The translations under genes and the position numbers were made by a program. This document shows positions 8,261-16,750 of a stretch of 64,000 nucleotides of DNA, piece after piece. Position 1 is the first letter of the stretch; every line of letters begins with the position of its first letter. The stretch is from AG2 sp036493735 (GTDB taxonomy: Bacteria; Gemmatimonadota; Gemmatimonadetes; Gemmatimonadales; Gemmatimonadaceae): contig DASXPH010000024.1 of NCBI GenBank assembly GCA_036493735.1, positions 1 through 64,000 of the forward strand. Direction: 5' to 3'. The notes under the pieces are model-generated. The model saw only the letters and a program-made list of their open reading frames with translations, had not been told where the DNA came from and did not search any database.

Positions 8261-8680
8261 ATGCAGCGGTCGAAGCAGCAGGCACTCATGTTTCTTCTAG
8301 GCGCTGTGCTCGTTGGCGGCGTGCTGGGGTTTTCGGCCGAACGGGTGATGACGCGCACGACGAAGGACCATTCGTGGGCAGCGCGACAGACGATGTACGA
8401 TGACCTCGGCCTGACGGCGGGACAGCGCGCCGCGATGGATTCGGTGCTCGACGAGAAGAACCGACGCGTTGATTCGCTGCTCAAGCCGGTGAAGCCGCAG
8501 ATCGACAGCGTGCGTGCCAATGCGCGCTCTCAGGTGTATCGTATCTTCACCCCCGAGCAGCGCGCCAAGTTCGACATGCGCGTGCGCGAGGATTCGTCGC
8601 GGCGGGAGCAAGTACGCCACACACGCGAACACGATGACAGTTTGCGGCGCGCCGAGGCGCGTCGGAGTTCTGGAGCCTGA
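8261..8680 (+). CDS. Spy/CpxP-like periplasmic heavy-metal-resistance family protein
   Basis: The product has 139 aa with an N-terminal membrane anchor or signal (residues 8-27, ALMFLLGAVLVGGVLGFSAE) and a helical, charged periplasmic domain carrying two LTxxQ-type motifs (LGLTAGQRAAMD and IFTPEQRAKFD). Proteins of this family act as periplasmic chaperones or metal-stress sensors. It starts directly after the anti-sigma stop codon. The operon sigma/anti-sigma/Spy-like protein/TolC resembles extracytoplasmic metal-stress systems. Confidence 0.8.
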   Translation: MQRSKQQALMFLLGAVLVGGVLGFSAERVMTRTTKDHSWAARQTMYDDLGLTAGQRAAMDSVLDEKNRRVDSLLKPVKPQIDSVRANARSQVYRIFTPEQRAKFDMRVREDSSRREQVRHTREHDDSLRRAEARRSSGA

Positions 8681-8687
8681 CGAAAAA

Positions 8688-10073
8688 ATGAAACGGATTG
8701 CTTTGGTGCTCTTTGCGATCCCCTGCCTCACGCAGGGGATCGCCGCACAGGGGACCCCCGTCGCGCTGGCGTCGATGCGCGACACGGTGAAGCGCGTCTC
8801 GATCGACAGCGACACATCGTTCCATCCAATCGACCTGCAGCACGCGGTTCAGCTGGCGCAGCGCAACGCGCCGAGCGCCGTCCAGGCGCGCGGTCAGATC
8901 AAGGTCGCGAATGCCGAGGTCCGACAGGCGTATGCCGCATTCCTCCCCAACGCCAGCATCACGGCGGGCCAGACCAGTCAGAGCGGCGATCGGCTCGGGC
9001 CAGGGGGCGGCATCATTGCGTACAAGTCGCCCCATCCCTGGTCATACTCGACTGGACTCCGCGCCTCGGTGCGCGTATTCGATGGCGGACAACGCTTCTT
9101 TCAGATCTCGCAGTCGAAAGCCGACGTCAACTCCGCCGAGGCGAACGACGTCGCGCAGCAGTTCAACCTTTCGTTGCAGGTGAAGACGCAGTATTACACC
9201 ATCCTTGCTGCTCGTGAGTCGGAAATCGCCGCGCTCACGCAGCTGGACCAGGCGCAGGCCGATCAACAGGCGGCGTCGGCGCGCGTTCGCGCCGGTGCCG
9301 CGACGCTCTCCGACTCGTTGCGCACGGTGATCGAGGTTGGCAACGCCCGCCTCGCGCTGCTCACCGCGCAGAACAGCCTGCGCATCGCCAGCGCCGCGCT
9401 CACCCGCCTGGTCGCTGCGCCATATCTTGTCACTGCAGCACAGGAGACCGATACGCTCGAGCAGCCGATCGTGCCGATCGACAGCACTGCACTCGTCCAG
9501 CTCGCACAGCGTGGACCGGCCGTGAACCAGGCGAGTGCCCAGCTTGTTGCGACGCGCGCGGCGGTGCGCTCGGCGCAGACCGTGTATCTCCCGACTCTCG
9601 ATCTCTCGTTCTCCCGTGGCGGAAGTGGCTATGCGCCGTACGGCACCGGTGGCAGTCTCGATAGCACCCGTCTTTATCCGTACGCCAACACCTTCTCATT
9701 CAGCTTCTCGTATCCGCTCTTCAACAACTATCAGCGCGAATTCGCGCTGAATACGGCGAAAGTCGCTCAGGTTAACGCGGACGCGACCCTCCGTGACGCG
9801 CGCTTGGCGGCGCAGCAGAATCTCGTGCAGCAGCTGGCGTCGCTGCGTGCGGCGCAGGAGCGTATCCAGATCCAGCAGGCGTCGATTGCCTCCGCCGAGG
9901 AGGATTTGCGCGTGCAGCAGCAGCGTTACGCGCTCGGCGCCTCCACACTACTCGATCTCCTCACCTCGCAGACGACACTCAATCAGCAGCGCGCGGCGCT
10001 CATTCAGGCGCGTCAGGACTACCGCATCGCGCGGGCGCAGATCGAGGCGGTCATCGGCCGCGATCTGCAGTAG
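8688..10073 (+). CDS. TolC-family outer-membrane efflux protein
   Basis: The 461-aa protein has a signal peptide (MKRIALVLFAIPCLTQGIAAQ) followed by the duplicated TolC fold: LQHAVQLAQRNAPSAVQARG and AFLPNASITAG, then the second repeat near LVQLAQRGPAVNQASAQLVA and YLPTLDLSFSRGG. It would form the trimeric outer-membrane duct for an efflux pump. The frame is open from 8514 inside the previous gene, but the ATG at 8688 gives the signal peptide and lies 7 bp after the Spy-like stop. The MacA-like adaptor and permease follow beyond a terminator. Confidence 0.93.
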   Translation: MKRIALVLFAIPCLTQGIAAQGTPVALASMRDTVKRVSIDSDTSFHPIDLQHAVQLAQRNAPSAVQARGQIKVANAEVRQAYAAFLPNASITAGQTSQSGDRLGPGGGIIAYKSPHPWSYSTGLRASVRVFDGGQRFFQISQSKADVNSAEANDVAQQFNLSLQVKTQYYTILAARESEIAALTQLDQAQADQQAASARVRAGAATLSDSLRTVIEVGNARLALLTAQNSLRIASAALTRLVAAPYLVTAAQETDTLEQPIVPIDSTALVQLAQRGPAVNQASAQLVATRAAVRSAQTVYLPTLDLSFSRGGSGYAPYGTGGSLDSTRLYPYANTFSFSFSYPLFNNYQREFALNTAKVAQVNADATLRDARLAAQQNLVQQLASLRAAQERIQIQQASIASAEEDLRVQQQRYALGASTLLDLLTSQTTLNQQRAALIQARQDYRIARAQIEAVIGRDLQ

Positions 10074-10113
10074 TAGATAACGGGTTGGCGGTCGCGATCA
10101 GCGAGTGAGAAGT

Positions 10114-10148
10114 GAGGGCCCATCGTGTATCGGTGGGCCTCGTGTTTT
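10114..10148 (+). terminator. Terminator between tolC-like and adaptor genes
   Basis: GAGGGCCCA (10114-10122) pairs with TGGGCCTC (10134-10141) with one bulged G, and the hairpin is followed by GTGTTTT. It splits the sigma/TolC operon from the adaptor/permease operon, though read-through is possible. Confidence 0.6.
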
Positions 10149-10249
10149 GATCGCGCGGCACCGCTCGCTTTGCGCTAAGATCTCTCAGCACAACGGCTGA
10201 GCCGCGCGTAATATCCGGGATGCTCATTCCCACCGTGAGGACCCCTCTC

Positions 10250-12025
10250 GTGAAGCGAAATTTCGCGCTGGCGCTCGCCGTCATCGGCACCGTCGCGTGT
10301 GGCGGTAGTAGAGATAAAGCCCCATTCGTGCAAACCGCTGCCGTTACGCGCCGTACGATCGTCATCGATGCGGAAGCGACGGGCGCCGTGGAGCCAATCA
10401 ACGTCGTCGAGGTGAAGTCCAAAGCCTCGGGTCTCATCACGAAGATGCCGGTCGAGACGGGCACGCTCGTCAAGCCGGGCGATCTCCTCGTGCAGATCGA
10501 TACCCGCGACGTTCAGAATCAGTACAATCAGGCTGAGGCAGATCTCAAGGCGTCGCAGGCCAAGTTGCAGGTTTCCGAGCAGCAGAAGAAGCGCAGCGAC
10601 GATCTATTCAAGGCACGTGTCATCACGTCGCAGGAGTACGAGGCGGCGTCACTCGATCTCGAGAATTCCAAGGCGGCGGTGATTCGCTCGGCTGCGAATC
10701 TCGATCTCGCCAAGCAGCGCCTCGAGGACGCGACGGTCACCGCGCCCACGGCCGGTACGATCCTGACGAAGACCGTCTCGTTGGGCCAGGTCATCACCTC
10801 GGCGACGAGCTCCGCGACGGGTGGCACGACGCTTCTCACGATGGCGGATCTCGGCAAGGTTCGCGTTCGGGCCCTGTTCAACGAGACCGACATCGGCCAA
10901 GTGAGAGCCGGCCAGACCGCTTCGGTGGCGATCGACGCGTACCCCGACCGCCGCTTCCAGGGCGTCGTGGAGAAGATCGAGCCCAACGCGACGATTCAGC
11001 AGAACGTCACGATGTTCCCGGTGCTCGTGACGCTGGACAACAATGAGTCTTTGCTCAAGCCGGGCATGAACGGTGAGGTGGCCGTTCTGATCGATCAGGT
11101 CAATGACGTTCTCGCCGTGCCTAACGATGCGGTGAAGAATGTGCGCGAGGCTGCGGCCACGGGTCAGATGCTCGGACTGAACGTCGACAGCGTGACGGCC
11201 GAGGTGCGCGCCCAGATGCAAAATGGCTTCGGGCGCTCTCGCGCCGACGCGAGCGGCGGCGCGAGCAACGGACGCGTGGCCTCGACGTCGCGGGGCGAGG
11301 TGGCGCTCCAGGCCGAGCCGATGCAGCAGCCGCAACAGCCGCAGCAAGGCCAGGGACGGCAACAGATCGAGGTGACCGACAAGCAGTGTGCGGACGTAAA
11401 AGCGGCACTCGCGAAGAAGCCCGATCTGCAGAAGAAGCTCGATGATCTTCGCAACAGGGCTCGCTCCGGTGAACTCGATTTCACGTCGATGCGCACCGAG
11501 AGCGAGAAGTTGTATAGCAGCGCGGGAATTGACATGCGCGTGGCGGGTGCCTGCCGGCGCAAGGAGATGCAGACGAACGGCGGCGGCTTCGGTGGACAGT
11601 CTGGCGGCATGGGCGGTCAGTCGAATGGATCCGGACAGCGCGGCGATCGCGCCGGTCAACAGGCGCAGGGCAGCCGCCAGGGCGGAGGTAATCTCCAACT
11701 GTCGACGCCGGAGGTTGGCGGGGTCGCTCGTCGGACCCGGCCCGGCCTCGTATTCGTCGCCGACAGCGCGCACAAGACGTATCACGCGCGCGTGGTCATG
11801 CTCGGCGCGTCGAACTTCGATTACACGGAGATCGTCACGGGGCTCAAGGAAGGCGAGCGTGTCGCGCTGCTCGCGTCGCTGGCGTTGCAGGCGCAACGTC
11901 AGCAGCAGAACGATCGCATACGCCAGGGCATGGGGGTGCCGGGGCTGACGCCTAACGCTGGGCCTGGCGCTGGTGGCCGGCCTGGCGGTGGTGGCGGCGG
12001 TGCCCCACGTGGCGGCGCTCGCTAA
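10250..12025 (+). CDS. MacA-like periplasmic adaptor lipoprotein with large insert
   Basis: The product has about 591 aa from a GTG start at 10250, chosen because it gives a lipoprotein signal (KRNFALALAVIGTVACGG). An in-frame ATG at 10220 is the alternative. Adaptor landmarks are the lipoyl halves (EVKSKASGLITKMPVETG and ATVTAPTAGTILTKTVSLGQ), a coiled coil between them, and the beta-barrel part (TDIGQVRAGQTASVAIDAYP). About 200 residues (roughly 296-496) are inserted before the C-terminal membrane-proximal domain. They are rich in Gln, Gly, Ser and Ala, and contain a helical piece with two Cys. The protein would link the permease to TolC. The C-terminus is a Gly/Pro tail. Confidence 0.88.
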   Translation: MKRNFALALAVIGTVACGGSRDKAPFVQTAAVTRRTIVIDAEATGAVEPINVVEVKSKASGLITKMPVETGTLVKPGDLLVQIDTRDVQNQYNQAEADLKASQAKLQVSEQQKKRSDDLFKARVITSQEYEAASLDLENSKAAVIRSAANLDLAKQRLEDATVTAPTAGTILTKTVSLGQVITSATSSATGGTTLLTMADLGKVRVRALFNETDIGQVRAGQTASVAIDAYPDRRFQGVVEKIEPNATIQQNVTMFPVLVTLDNNESLLKPGMNGEVAVLIDQVNDVLAVPNDAVKNVREAAATGQMLGLNVDSVTAEVRAQMQNGFGRSRADASGGASNGRVASTSRGEVALQAEPMQQPQQPQQGQGRQQIEVTDKQCADVKAALAKKPDLQKKLDDLRNRARSGELDFTSMRTESEKLYSSAGIDMRVAGACRRKEMQTNGGGFGGQSGGMGGQSNGSGQRGDRAGQQAQGSRQGGGNLQLSTPEVGGVARRTRPGLVFVADSAHKTYHARVVMLGASNFDYTEIVTGLKEGERVALLASLALQAQRQQQNDRIRQGMGVPGLTPNAGPGAGGRPGGGGGGAPRGGAR

Positions 12026-12037
12026 AGGACGGCAATC

Positions 12038-13258
12038 ATGCTGTTTGGTGAGACGATCGCCGTCGCGCTCAGCGCGCTTCGAGCAAACAAGCTCCGCTCC
12101 ATCCTGACGATGCTTGGCATTGTCATTGGCGTCGCAGCCGTCATCGCGATGATCGCACTGGGAACGGGGGCGCAGTCGGCGGTCAAAGATCGCATCGCGG
12201 CGCTTGGCACGACTCTGCTGACGATCAATCCCGGTCAGCAGCGTGGCTTCGGCGTGGCGATCGCCGATGCACAGGCGAAGCTCACGATGGACGACTCGAA
12301 GGCGCTGGATGAGCGCGCGACGTCGCTTCTCGCGGTCCAGCCGGAGATGAATCGCAGCCTCCAGGTACAATGGGGCAACAAGAACGCGAACACGTCGGTT
12401 GTCGGCACGTCGGCCAACTATCTGGAGGTCCGTAAGTACGCCCTCCACTCTGGACGGATGTTCACCTCCGCCGAGGACGAGGGGCGTCAGCGTGTGGCGG
12501 TTGTGGGACCGACGGTGGCGTCGAACATGGGCCTGGATTCCCCTGACGCGCTACTCGGTGAGAACATTCGCATTCGCGGCATCCAGTTCGCCGTCATCGG
12601 CATTCTCGAGTCGAAAGGCCAAGCAACACCCTTCGGCAACCCTGATGATCAAATTCTCATCCCGATCAATACGGCCCGATTCCGCGTCATCGGGAGCGAT
12701 CGCCTGCGCTCGATCAGCGTACTCGCCGAGACCGAGGACAAGATTCCGGAAGCCATGGCCGACATCCAGCGTGTGCTTCGCCGCGAGCACCGACTGCGGC
12801 AGGGAAGGCCCGACGATTTCCAGATTCGCAGCCAAGCCGACTTCCTGAACACACTTGGCGAGACGACGCAGGTCTTCACCTTCCTGCTCTCTGGCATCGC
12901 GGCGGTGAGTCTCCTCGTCGGGGGCATCGGGATCATGAACATCATGTTGGTCTCGGTCACGGAGCGCACACGGGAGATCGGCGTTCGTAAGGCACTTGGC
13001 GCCACGCGGCGCAACATCCTCTTGCAGTTTCTGATCGAGGCAGTGGTGCTCTGCTGCATGGGGGGCGTAGTAGGAATCCTGCTCGGCGCGAGTGGCGCGA
13101 CCGTGATGAGCCGGACGGCGGGTTGGAATACGCAGGTCTCGCCCGCCGCGGTTGGCCTGGCGTTTGCTTTCTCGGCACTTGTCGGGGTCCTCTTTGGGGT
13201 GTGGCCCGCGCGCCGGGCCGCGGCACTCGACCCGATCGTCGCGCTGAGATACGAGTAG
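12038..13258 (+). CDS. MacB-like ABC transporter permease (FtsX domain), ATPase absent
   Basis: The 406-aa protein has a first transmembrane helix (about 20-42, ILTMLGIVIGVAAVIAMIAL), a periplasmic MacB core domain, and three C-terminal helices with FtsX-type sequence (GIAAVSLLVGGIGIMNIMLV, then SVTERTREIGVRKALGATR). Canonical MacB carries its nucleotide-binding domain at the N-terminus, but here the permease half stands alone, and no ATP-binding subunit lies within the operon or the window. It starts 12 bp after the adaptor gene. It probably forms a tripartite MacAB-TolC-type exporter with an ATPase encoded elsewhere. Confidence 0.9.
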   Translation: MLFGETIAVALSALRANKLRSILTMLGIVIGVAAVIAMIALGTGAQSAVKDRIAALGTTLLTINPGQQRGFGVAIADAQAKLTMDDSKALDERATSLLAVQPEMNRSLQVQWGNKNANTSVVGTSANYLEVRKYALHSGRMFTSAEDEGRQRVAVVGPTVASNMGLDSPDALLGENIRIRGIQFAVIGILESKGQATPFGNPDDQILIPINTARFRVIGSDRLRSISVLAETEDKIPEAMADIQRVLRREHRLRQGRPDDFQIRSQADFLNTLGETTQVFTFLLSGIAAVSLLVGGIGIMNIMLVSVTERTREIGVRKALGATRRNILLQFLIEAVVLCCMGGVVGILLGASGATVMSRTAGWNTQVSPAAVGLAFAFSALVGVLFGVWPARRAAALDPIVALRYE

Positions 13259-13613
13259 CGGTGGTCCGTGATCGGTGGACGTTGATCGGTAGTGAAATCG
13301 AGAGGGCGGCGCTTTGGCGCCGCCTTTTCGCCCGACGATCGCCGTGCACCGTGCACCATACGCCGTATACTCGTTAGGCACCGTTATGCAGCCGGACCGC
13401 CCGATGTGCGCGGTCACTCTTGCCGATCCGTCGTGTTTCTCGACAGTGGCGACCTGCGTCGCTGGCCGAACGTGATCGACATCACATGCGCTCCCTGACG
13501 TCAACTGGTATCTCCACTCCCGTCGCGACACGATCGCGCGATCCATTCACAACGCCTAATCACGTTCATGCGGCACGCCGGGCATTCGGCCCAGTGCGTT
13601 CAGGAGATTTTCG
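13259..13613. other. Intergenic region, 355 bp
   Basis: After the permease gene come repeated GATCGGT-like words (13270-13291), then a terminator at 13305-13328, a doubled CGTGCAC word (13343-13356), a small inverted ATACG/CGTAT motif, and one octamer CGTTAGGC at 13372-13379. An AGGAG ribosome-binding site near 13601 precedes the lipoprotein gene. No coding frame or RNA gene is convincing here. A promoter for the downstream signalling operon is expected but not identifiable with confidence. Confidence 0.5.
13305..13328 (+). terminator. Terminator of the adaptor/permease operon
   Basis: GGCGGCGC (13305-13312) pairs perfectly with GCGCCGCC (13317-13324) around a TTTG loop and is followed by TTTTC. 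Confidence 0.85.
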
Positions 13614-14282
13614 ATGCGGAAACGTCTTCTTGGAGTAGTGAGCGCCGCGCTCATGGTCAGTGCTCTGGCGGTCGGTTGCAGTGACCGCATGCCAAGTGCA
13701 CCCGAGGTGAGCGCCAACCACGCGGTGGCCCCCGCGTCAAAGAGCCTGCTGGGCGGGCTAATCGGCGGCCTTCTTGGGACCGTCAACAATCTGCTCAACA
13801 TCGTCGTCACGCTCGTGACGCGTCCGGCGACGCTGCAGCAGGACATCGTCTGGTCCTTCTACGCCGGACCGGCAGGCACCATCTCGGCGAACCGCACCGC
13901 GGGCCTCTCGATCACGGTGCCGCCCGGCGCGCTGTCGCAGACCGTGCACATCACCGTCACGGTCAAAGCTGGCAACGTCTACAACTATCAGTTCCAGCCC
14001 GAGGGTCTGCAGTTCGCCGTGCCGGTTGTCGTCACGCAGAATGTCTCGGACAACTCGCTGCTCGGTTCCTTGCTCGGCGGTCTCCTCGGGTCGAACAAGA
14101 CCGCGAAGGGCGCTTATTACTCGGCGTCGTCGCTGCAGTACGATCCCAAGACCGGGAGCGCGACGGTCAACGAGCTGGAGCCGACGATCACCGGCGGCGG
14201 ACTCCTGAGCTTCCAGATTCGCCACTTCTCCGGTTACACGATCGCGATGTGCGACAACAGTAGCGGCGTCGGAGGATTTTAA
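13614..14282 (+). CDS. ZU5-like lipoprotein, copy 1
   Basis: The 222-aa protein has a lipoprotein signal (MRKRLLGVVSAALMVSALAVGC) and a low-complexity Gly/Leu segment (LLGGLIGGLLGTVNNLL). A ZU5-like beta domain follows: GLSITVPPGALSQTVHITVTV, YQFQPEGLQFAVPVVVTQN. A conserved tail reads SFQIRHFSGYTIAMC. It lies 6 bp upstream of the TPR-HD-GYP gene, and the same gene pair is repeated at 16130-18435. It would sit in the periplasm or outer membrane, and ZU5 domains act in protein interactions. I infer a surface component linked to the cytoplasmic HD-GYP protein. The direct mechanism is unknown, because there is no transmembrane helix to carry a signal. Confidence 0.75.
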   Translation: MRKRLLGVVSAALMVSALAVGCSDRMPSAPEVSANHAVAPASKSLLGGLIGGLLGTVNNLLNIVVTLVTRPATLQQDIVWSFYAGPAGTISANRTAGLSITVPPGALSQTVHITVTVKAGNVYNYQFQPEGLQFAVPVVVTQNVSDNSLLGSLLGGLLGSNKTAKGAYYSASSLQYDPKTGSATVNELEPTITGGGLLSFQIRHFSGYTIAMCDNSSGVGGF

Positions 14283-14288
14283 ACCGCG

Positions 14289-15971
14289 ATGTCTCCATCG
14301 CCGGCCACGAAAAAGCGCGACGCCGCCTCTCCCGAGGCGGCGTCGTTGCCTATGGGACTCGCCCATGGGTTGATGGACGAGGCGCGGGTGGCGGCAGCTG
14401 CTGGCCACCGCGAGCTGGCGCGACGACGCTTTGAGAGCGCGCTCTATCTGCTCCGCGAGCCCGATCAGGCACCGGACGCTGCGGCGATCCTACGAAACAT
14501 CGGCCACCTGTATTTCGAGGACGGCGACTTCAGCGCCGGCGAGGATTGCCTCGAGGCGGCGCGGGCGGTCGCCGAAGCGACTGGCGACGCCTCCGCACTG
14601 GCGCGAACAACGAACGCACTCGCTGGCGGCTTTTGGCTGCGTGGTCGGTTGGATGATGCCCAACGCCTCTATACCGAGGCGGGCGCCCAGGCCCGACAGG
14701 TCGGTGATGTCAAGCTCGCGGCGATGGTCGAACAGAACCTGGGCACCATCGCCAATATGCGCGGTGATTTACCAGCGGCGATCTCGCATTACGAGACCAG
14801 CCTGGCTGGTTACCGCGAGCTCGGGCTCGACGACCAGGTTGGCAACTTACTCAACAACATGGGCATGGCGCACGCCCGACTCGGCCAGTGGGCCGAGGCG
14901 GAGCGCACATATCTGGAGGCGCTCGCGATGTGCGCCGCCTGCGGCGACGTGCGTACGAGCCTCATGATCGAGGTCAATCGTGCGGAGACGCTCATCGCGC
15001 GACGTCGCTTACAGGATGCGAAAGTCATCTGCGAGCGCGTGCTGCGTCGCGCCCAGCCGCTGAACGACGTCCGAGCGGTCTCCGAGGCGCAGAAGAATCT
15101 CGGCGTCGTTGCTCGCAATGCTGGCGCCCTCGATGCCGCCGACGGGTATCTGCGCGAGGCGTTCACGGCGGCAAGCGGCCGCCAGGATCTTCTTCTCGCC
15201 GCCGAGGTGGCACGCGAACAAGCCGAGTTGTACTCGGCGATGCGTCGCGAACGCGAGACGCTTCAGGCGCTCAACACCTCGCACCGACTGTTCACCGAGC
15301 TCCGCGCGCAGCGTGACATCGCCGATGTCACGCGACGTATGCGCGGCCTCGAGCAGCGGTTCTACGACATCGTCGGCGCGTGGGCGCGATCGATCGAATC
15401 GAAAGACCCCTACACGCTGGGCCACTGCGAGCGCGTCGCCGACTACGCGTGCGCGATCCTCCGCGCGATCGATCCGGACCAGAGCACGCTTTTCTGGTTC
15501 CGCATCGGTGCGCTGCTGCATGACGTCGGAAAGATCAATGTACCGACCGAGGTGTTGAACAAGCCTGGCAAATTGACTCCGGAGGAACGGGCGCAGATGG
15601 AGAGTCATCCCGTCGCCGGTGTCGAGCTCCTCAAGGACGTGGAGTTCCCATGGGACGTACTGCCGATGGTGCGTAGCCACCACGAGCGCTGGGACGGCAA
15701 GGGCTACCCGGATCGCCTAACGGGCGAGGAGATACCGCTTCACGCACGCGTGCTCGCGCTGGCAGACGTCTTTGACGCGCTCACGACAGATCGTCCCTAC
15801 CGACCCGCCTTTTCGCCCGAAGAAGCGTTGCGCATGATGCGCGACGACTCCGGCAAATCATTCGATCCGTCGCTGTTCCCGGTCTTCGAGCAGCTCGTTC
15901 CGTCGTTCCACGCATTCGTCGTCGCCGCGTCGGGCAATCAGCCCGAGATGGCGGCACGAGTCGCCGCGTAG
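14289..15971 (+). CDS. TPR-HD-GYP protein, copy 1 (putative c-di-GMP phosphodiesterase)
   Basis: The product has 560 aa and no signal or membrane helix. The first ~350 residues are tandem TPR-like helical pairs (RELARRRFESALYLLRE, IGHLYFEDGDFSAGEDCLEA, AAISHYETSLAGYRELG and others). A C-terminal HD-GYP domain (about 360-530) retains H379, H411-D412 (HDVGK), H464-H465-E466 and the GYP motif at 472-474 (HHERWDGKGYP). HD-GYP enzymes hydrolyse c-di-GMP to pGpG or GMP using a bi- or trinuclear metal site. The TPR array probably senses or docks a partner. It follows the ZU5-like lipoprotein by 6 bp and is paralogous to the gene at 16750. Confidence 0.9.
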   Translation: MSPSPATKKRDAASPEAASLPMGLAHGLMDEARVAAAAGHRELARRRFESALYLLREPDQAPDAAAILRNIGHLYFEDGDFSAGEDCLEAARAVAEATGDASALARTTNALAGGFWLRGRLDDAQRLYTEAGAQARQVGDVKLAAMVEQNLGTIANMRGDLPAAISHYETSLAGYRELGLDDQVGNLLNNMGMAHARLGQWAEAERTYLEALAMCAACGDVRTSLMIEVNRAETLIARRRLQDAKVICERVLRRAQPLNDVRAVSEAQKNLGVVARNAGALDAADGYLREAFTAASGRQDLLLAAEVAREQAELYSAMRRERETLQALNTSHRLFTELRAQRDIADVTRRMRGLEQRFYDIVGAWARSIESKDPYTLGHCERVADYACAILRAIDPDQSTLFWFRIGALLHDVGKINVPTEVLNKPGKLTPEERAQMESHPVAGVELLKDVEFPWDVLPMVRSHHERWDGKGYPDRLTGEEIPLHARVLALADVFDALTTDRPYRPAFSPEEALRMMRDDSGKSFDPSLFPVFEQLVPSFHAFVVAASGNQPEMAARVAA

Positions 15972-16129
15972 GCTGCGTCAAGTCCGAGTTTAGAACTTTT
16001 GTTACGTCTCGAACGGCGTGATTCGTATCACGGCCACTGTTGGGTGCAGAAGATTATCTCCTGTTGTGCTCGTTTGTTCGTGAACCGGCGCCGTCGACGG
16101 AGCCGGAACCTGACCGACGGAGATCGTTG

Positions 16130-16750
16130 ATGATGCCGCAGCGCCTCAGACTCGCACACCTCGCCATCACCCTTGCCGCGGCCATTGCAGTGGCCTGCGG
16201 CGGTGACCAGGCGTTGCTGGTCACGCCGCGCCCTGGCAACGCTCCGCCGTTAGGCGTTGTGGCCGACCCCAATGGGGCGTCGATCCATCCGGTCCATCGC
16301 GAGCAACCGCTCGCCGATGACGAGGCGTGGAGCTTCGACGTCGGCGCGGAGGGTACGACGGTCCACTATCCGTCGGTAGGCCTAACGATCACAGTGCCCC
16401 CTGGCGCGGTCAGCGCCACGACACGCATCACGTGCATCGCGTTGCATGGCGGTCCCCTGGCGTATCGATTCGAGCCACACGGGCTGCAGTTCGCGCAACC
16501 AGTACAGCTCACGCAGTCGCTGCGCAGCCTGCGGCTGAGCAAGGCCTCGCTCGGCATGCCGCCGCTCATCGCCGGCTATTTCGCCGATGATTCGCTCATG
16601 ACCGACGCCACGACTGGCGACGCTCGCGCCCTGGAGATCCTGCCCGTTCAGATCGACGTCCGCGGGCACAACGCGGTCGTATCCATCCGCCATTTCTCCG
16701 GCTATACGGTTGCGTCGGCGGAACGCGACTCGCTCGACGCTCCGCGCTGA
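16130..16750 (+). CDS. ZU5-like lipoprotein, copy 2
   Basis: The predicted 206-aa protein starts at ATG 16130 (or 16133) and has the lipoprotein signal LAITLAAAIAVACGG. The ZU5-like core matches copy 1: GLTITVPPGAVSATTRITCI, YRFEPHGLQFAQPVQLTQSL, and the tail SIRHFSGYTVAS. It lacks the Gly/Leu-rich insert of copy 1. Its stop codon overlaps the start of the next gene (TGATG), so it is translationally coupled to the second TPR-HD-GYP protein. An open frame reaches 16040 but would give no signal peptide. Confidence 0.75.
   Translation: MMPQRLRLAHLAITLAAAIAVACGGDQALLVTPRPGNAPPLGVVADPNGASIHPVHREQPLADDEAWSFDVGAEGTTVHYPSVGLTITVPPGAVSATTRITCIALHGGPLAYRFEPHGLQFAQPVQLTQSLRSLRLSKASLGMPPLIAGYFADDSLMTDATTGDARALEILPVQIDVRGHNAVVSIRHFSGYTVASAERDSLDAPR

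Noticed and set aside
10649..12448. A 599-aa open frame on the minus strand
   Set aside because: It lies antisense to the MacA-like and MacB-like genes, is rich in Arg/His/Leu with no recognisable domain, and follows from GC-rich codon bias.
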